From assembly GCF_014779665.1 (NCBI RefSeq), contig NZ_JACXYY010000002.1, positions 372,001-436,000 on the forward strand: 64,000 nucleotides of DNA, read 5' to 3'. Positions 63,692-64,000 of the stretch are shown here, one piece after another. The stretch comes from Nocardioides hwasunensis. GTDB lineage: Bacteria; Actinomycetota; Actinomycetes; Propionibacteriales; Nocardioidaceae. How positions within the stretch are numbered: the stretch's first letter is position 1; every line of letters begins with the position of its first letter. The translations under genes and the position numbers were made by a program. The notes under the pieces are model-generated. The model was not told where the DNA came from. It worked only from the letters and a program-made list of their open reading frames with translations, and did no database searches.

Positions 63692-64000
63692 CGTGCCCTG
63701 TTCGATGCTCACCGGGTGGAGCTGGCCGGTGGCATCGATCTCCGCGACCGTGGCGATCGTCGCGCCAACCTGCCCTACGTCGTCTTCGCGCCGCGCCGAC
63801 GTCGAGGGCCGCCCGCGAAGCGGTCGGGCTCGCCACGAGCTGGGCTCTGGGTCACCTTCCGGTCGACGCCGTCGTGGCCGTGATCGATGTGGACAACCAG
63901 CCCTCGCGGGCCACGGTCGAGAAGGCCGGCTTCGTGTGCGAGGGCCTGGCCGAGCGGTGGGAGTACGACGAGTCCGGGCCGTCGTTGAGGTACGTGTATA
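63692..64000 (+). pseudogene. GNAT-type acetyltransferase remnant, 5'-truncated and frameshifted (window edge)
   Basis: Two plus-strand frames are needed. The first reads RALFDAHRVELAGGIDLRDR and GDRRANLPYVVFAPRRRRG. About base 63810 the frame changes and continues AREAVGLATSWALGHLPV, VVAVIDVDNQPSRATVEKAG, then FVCEGLAERWEYDESGPSLR. The NQPSRATVEKAGF block is the conserved acetyl-CoA region of GNATs (N-x-x-S-x-x-V-x-E-x-x-G-F). It has no start codon of its own: the first part follows directly after the M20 stop with no N-terminal third. The gene therefore looks dead, though the end lies beyond the window. Confidence 0.6.

Overview
The window is very GC-rich and densely coding, with strong G/C preference at third codon positions, GTG and TTG starts next to ATG, and Actinobacteria-type gene content: monomeric isocitrate dehydrogenase, SdhCAB with one 5-helix cytochrome b, F420/LLM enzymes, DUF1707, DUF3017, DUF6350 and PspC proteins, and split methylmalonyl-CoA mutase MutAB with MeaB. 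Protein types and neighbour order suggest Nocardioides or a close relative. That is inference from families, not a database match. No rRNA, tRNA, CRISPR array, prophage or large secondary-metabolite cluster was seen, and no gene-free stretch exceeds about 300 bases.

Layout. 0-8.5 kb: assorted small enzymes and regulators (FAD oxidoreductases, SnoaL-like, DUF1707, DinB with pentapeptide repeats, alpha/beta hydrolase, amphi-Trp, MmyB-type XRE regulator), a frameshifted aldo/keto reductase, and an acyl-CoA dehydrogenase/LLM operon behind a 19-bp palindromic operator. 8.7-12.2 kb: a heterodimeric ABC exporter with complementary loss of ATP-site motifs. 12.2-18.4 kb: hydrolase, YbaK-like deacylase, glycerophosphodiesterase, then a PspC/histidine kinase/LuxR envelope-stress module. 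18.4-25.7 kb: amino-acid permease with UspA, UvrD/PcrA helicase, M23 peptidase and photolyase. 25.8-43 kb: central metabolism (sucCD, purN, ZTP riboswitch plus purH, folD, mdh, icd), with an ECF-sigma/membrane fusion, a lipoprotein and an aquaporin between. 43-50.6 kb: membrane proteins, MFS transporter, a 53-residue small ORF, a scrambled sigma-factor locus, trpS, a 2'-5' RNA ligase-like protein, YihY, and an AbiEi/DUF559-like pseudogene bracketed by repeats. 50.6-57.3 kb: sdhCAB, Hsp20, and a BCCT carrier with an orphan betaine-type binding lipoprotein. 57.4-64 kb: mutA-mutB-meaB, an M20 amidohydrolase and a decayed GNAT remnant.

How the genes work together. Methylmalonyl-CoA mutase feeds succinyl-CoA into SucCD, SdhCAB and Mdh, so much of the TCA cycle's reductive half plus Icd lies in about 36 kb, beside one-carbon and purine genes (PurN, PurH, FolD). 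PurH is very likely controlled by ZMP/ZTP.

Notable sequence-level signals are: (1) a recurrent TANNNT box 6-9 nt before the start codon, indicating leaderless mRNAs, in four places built from the upstream gene's TAG stop codon; (2) six copies in three pairs of a roughly 50-bp palindromic REP-like repeat; (3) five broken genes (dinucleotide frameshift, in-frame amber stop, deletion plus apparent inversion counted as two, truncation plus frameshift); (4) several palindromic operators whose regulators are unknown.
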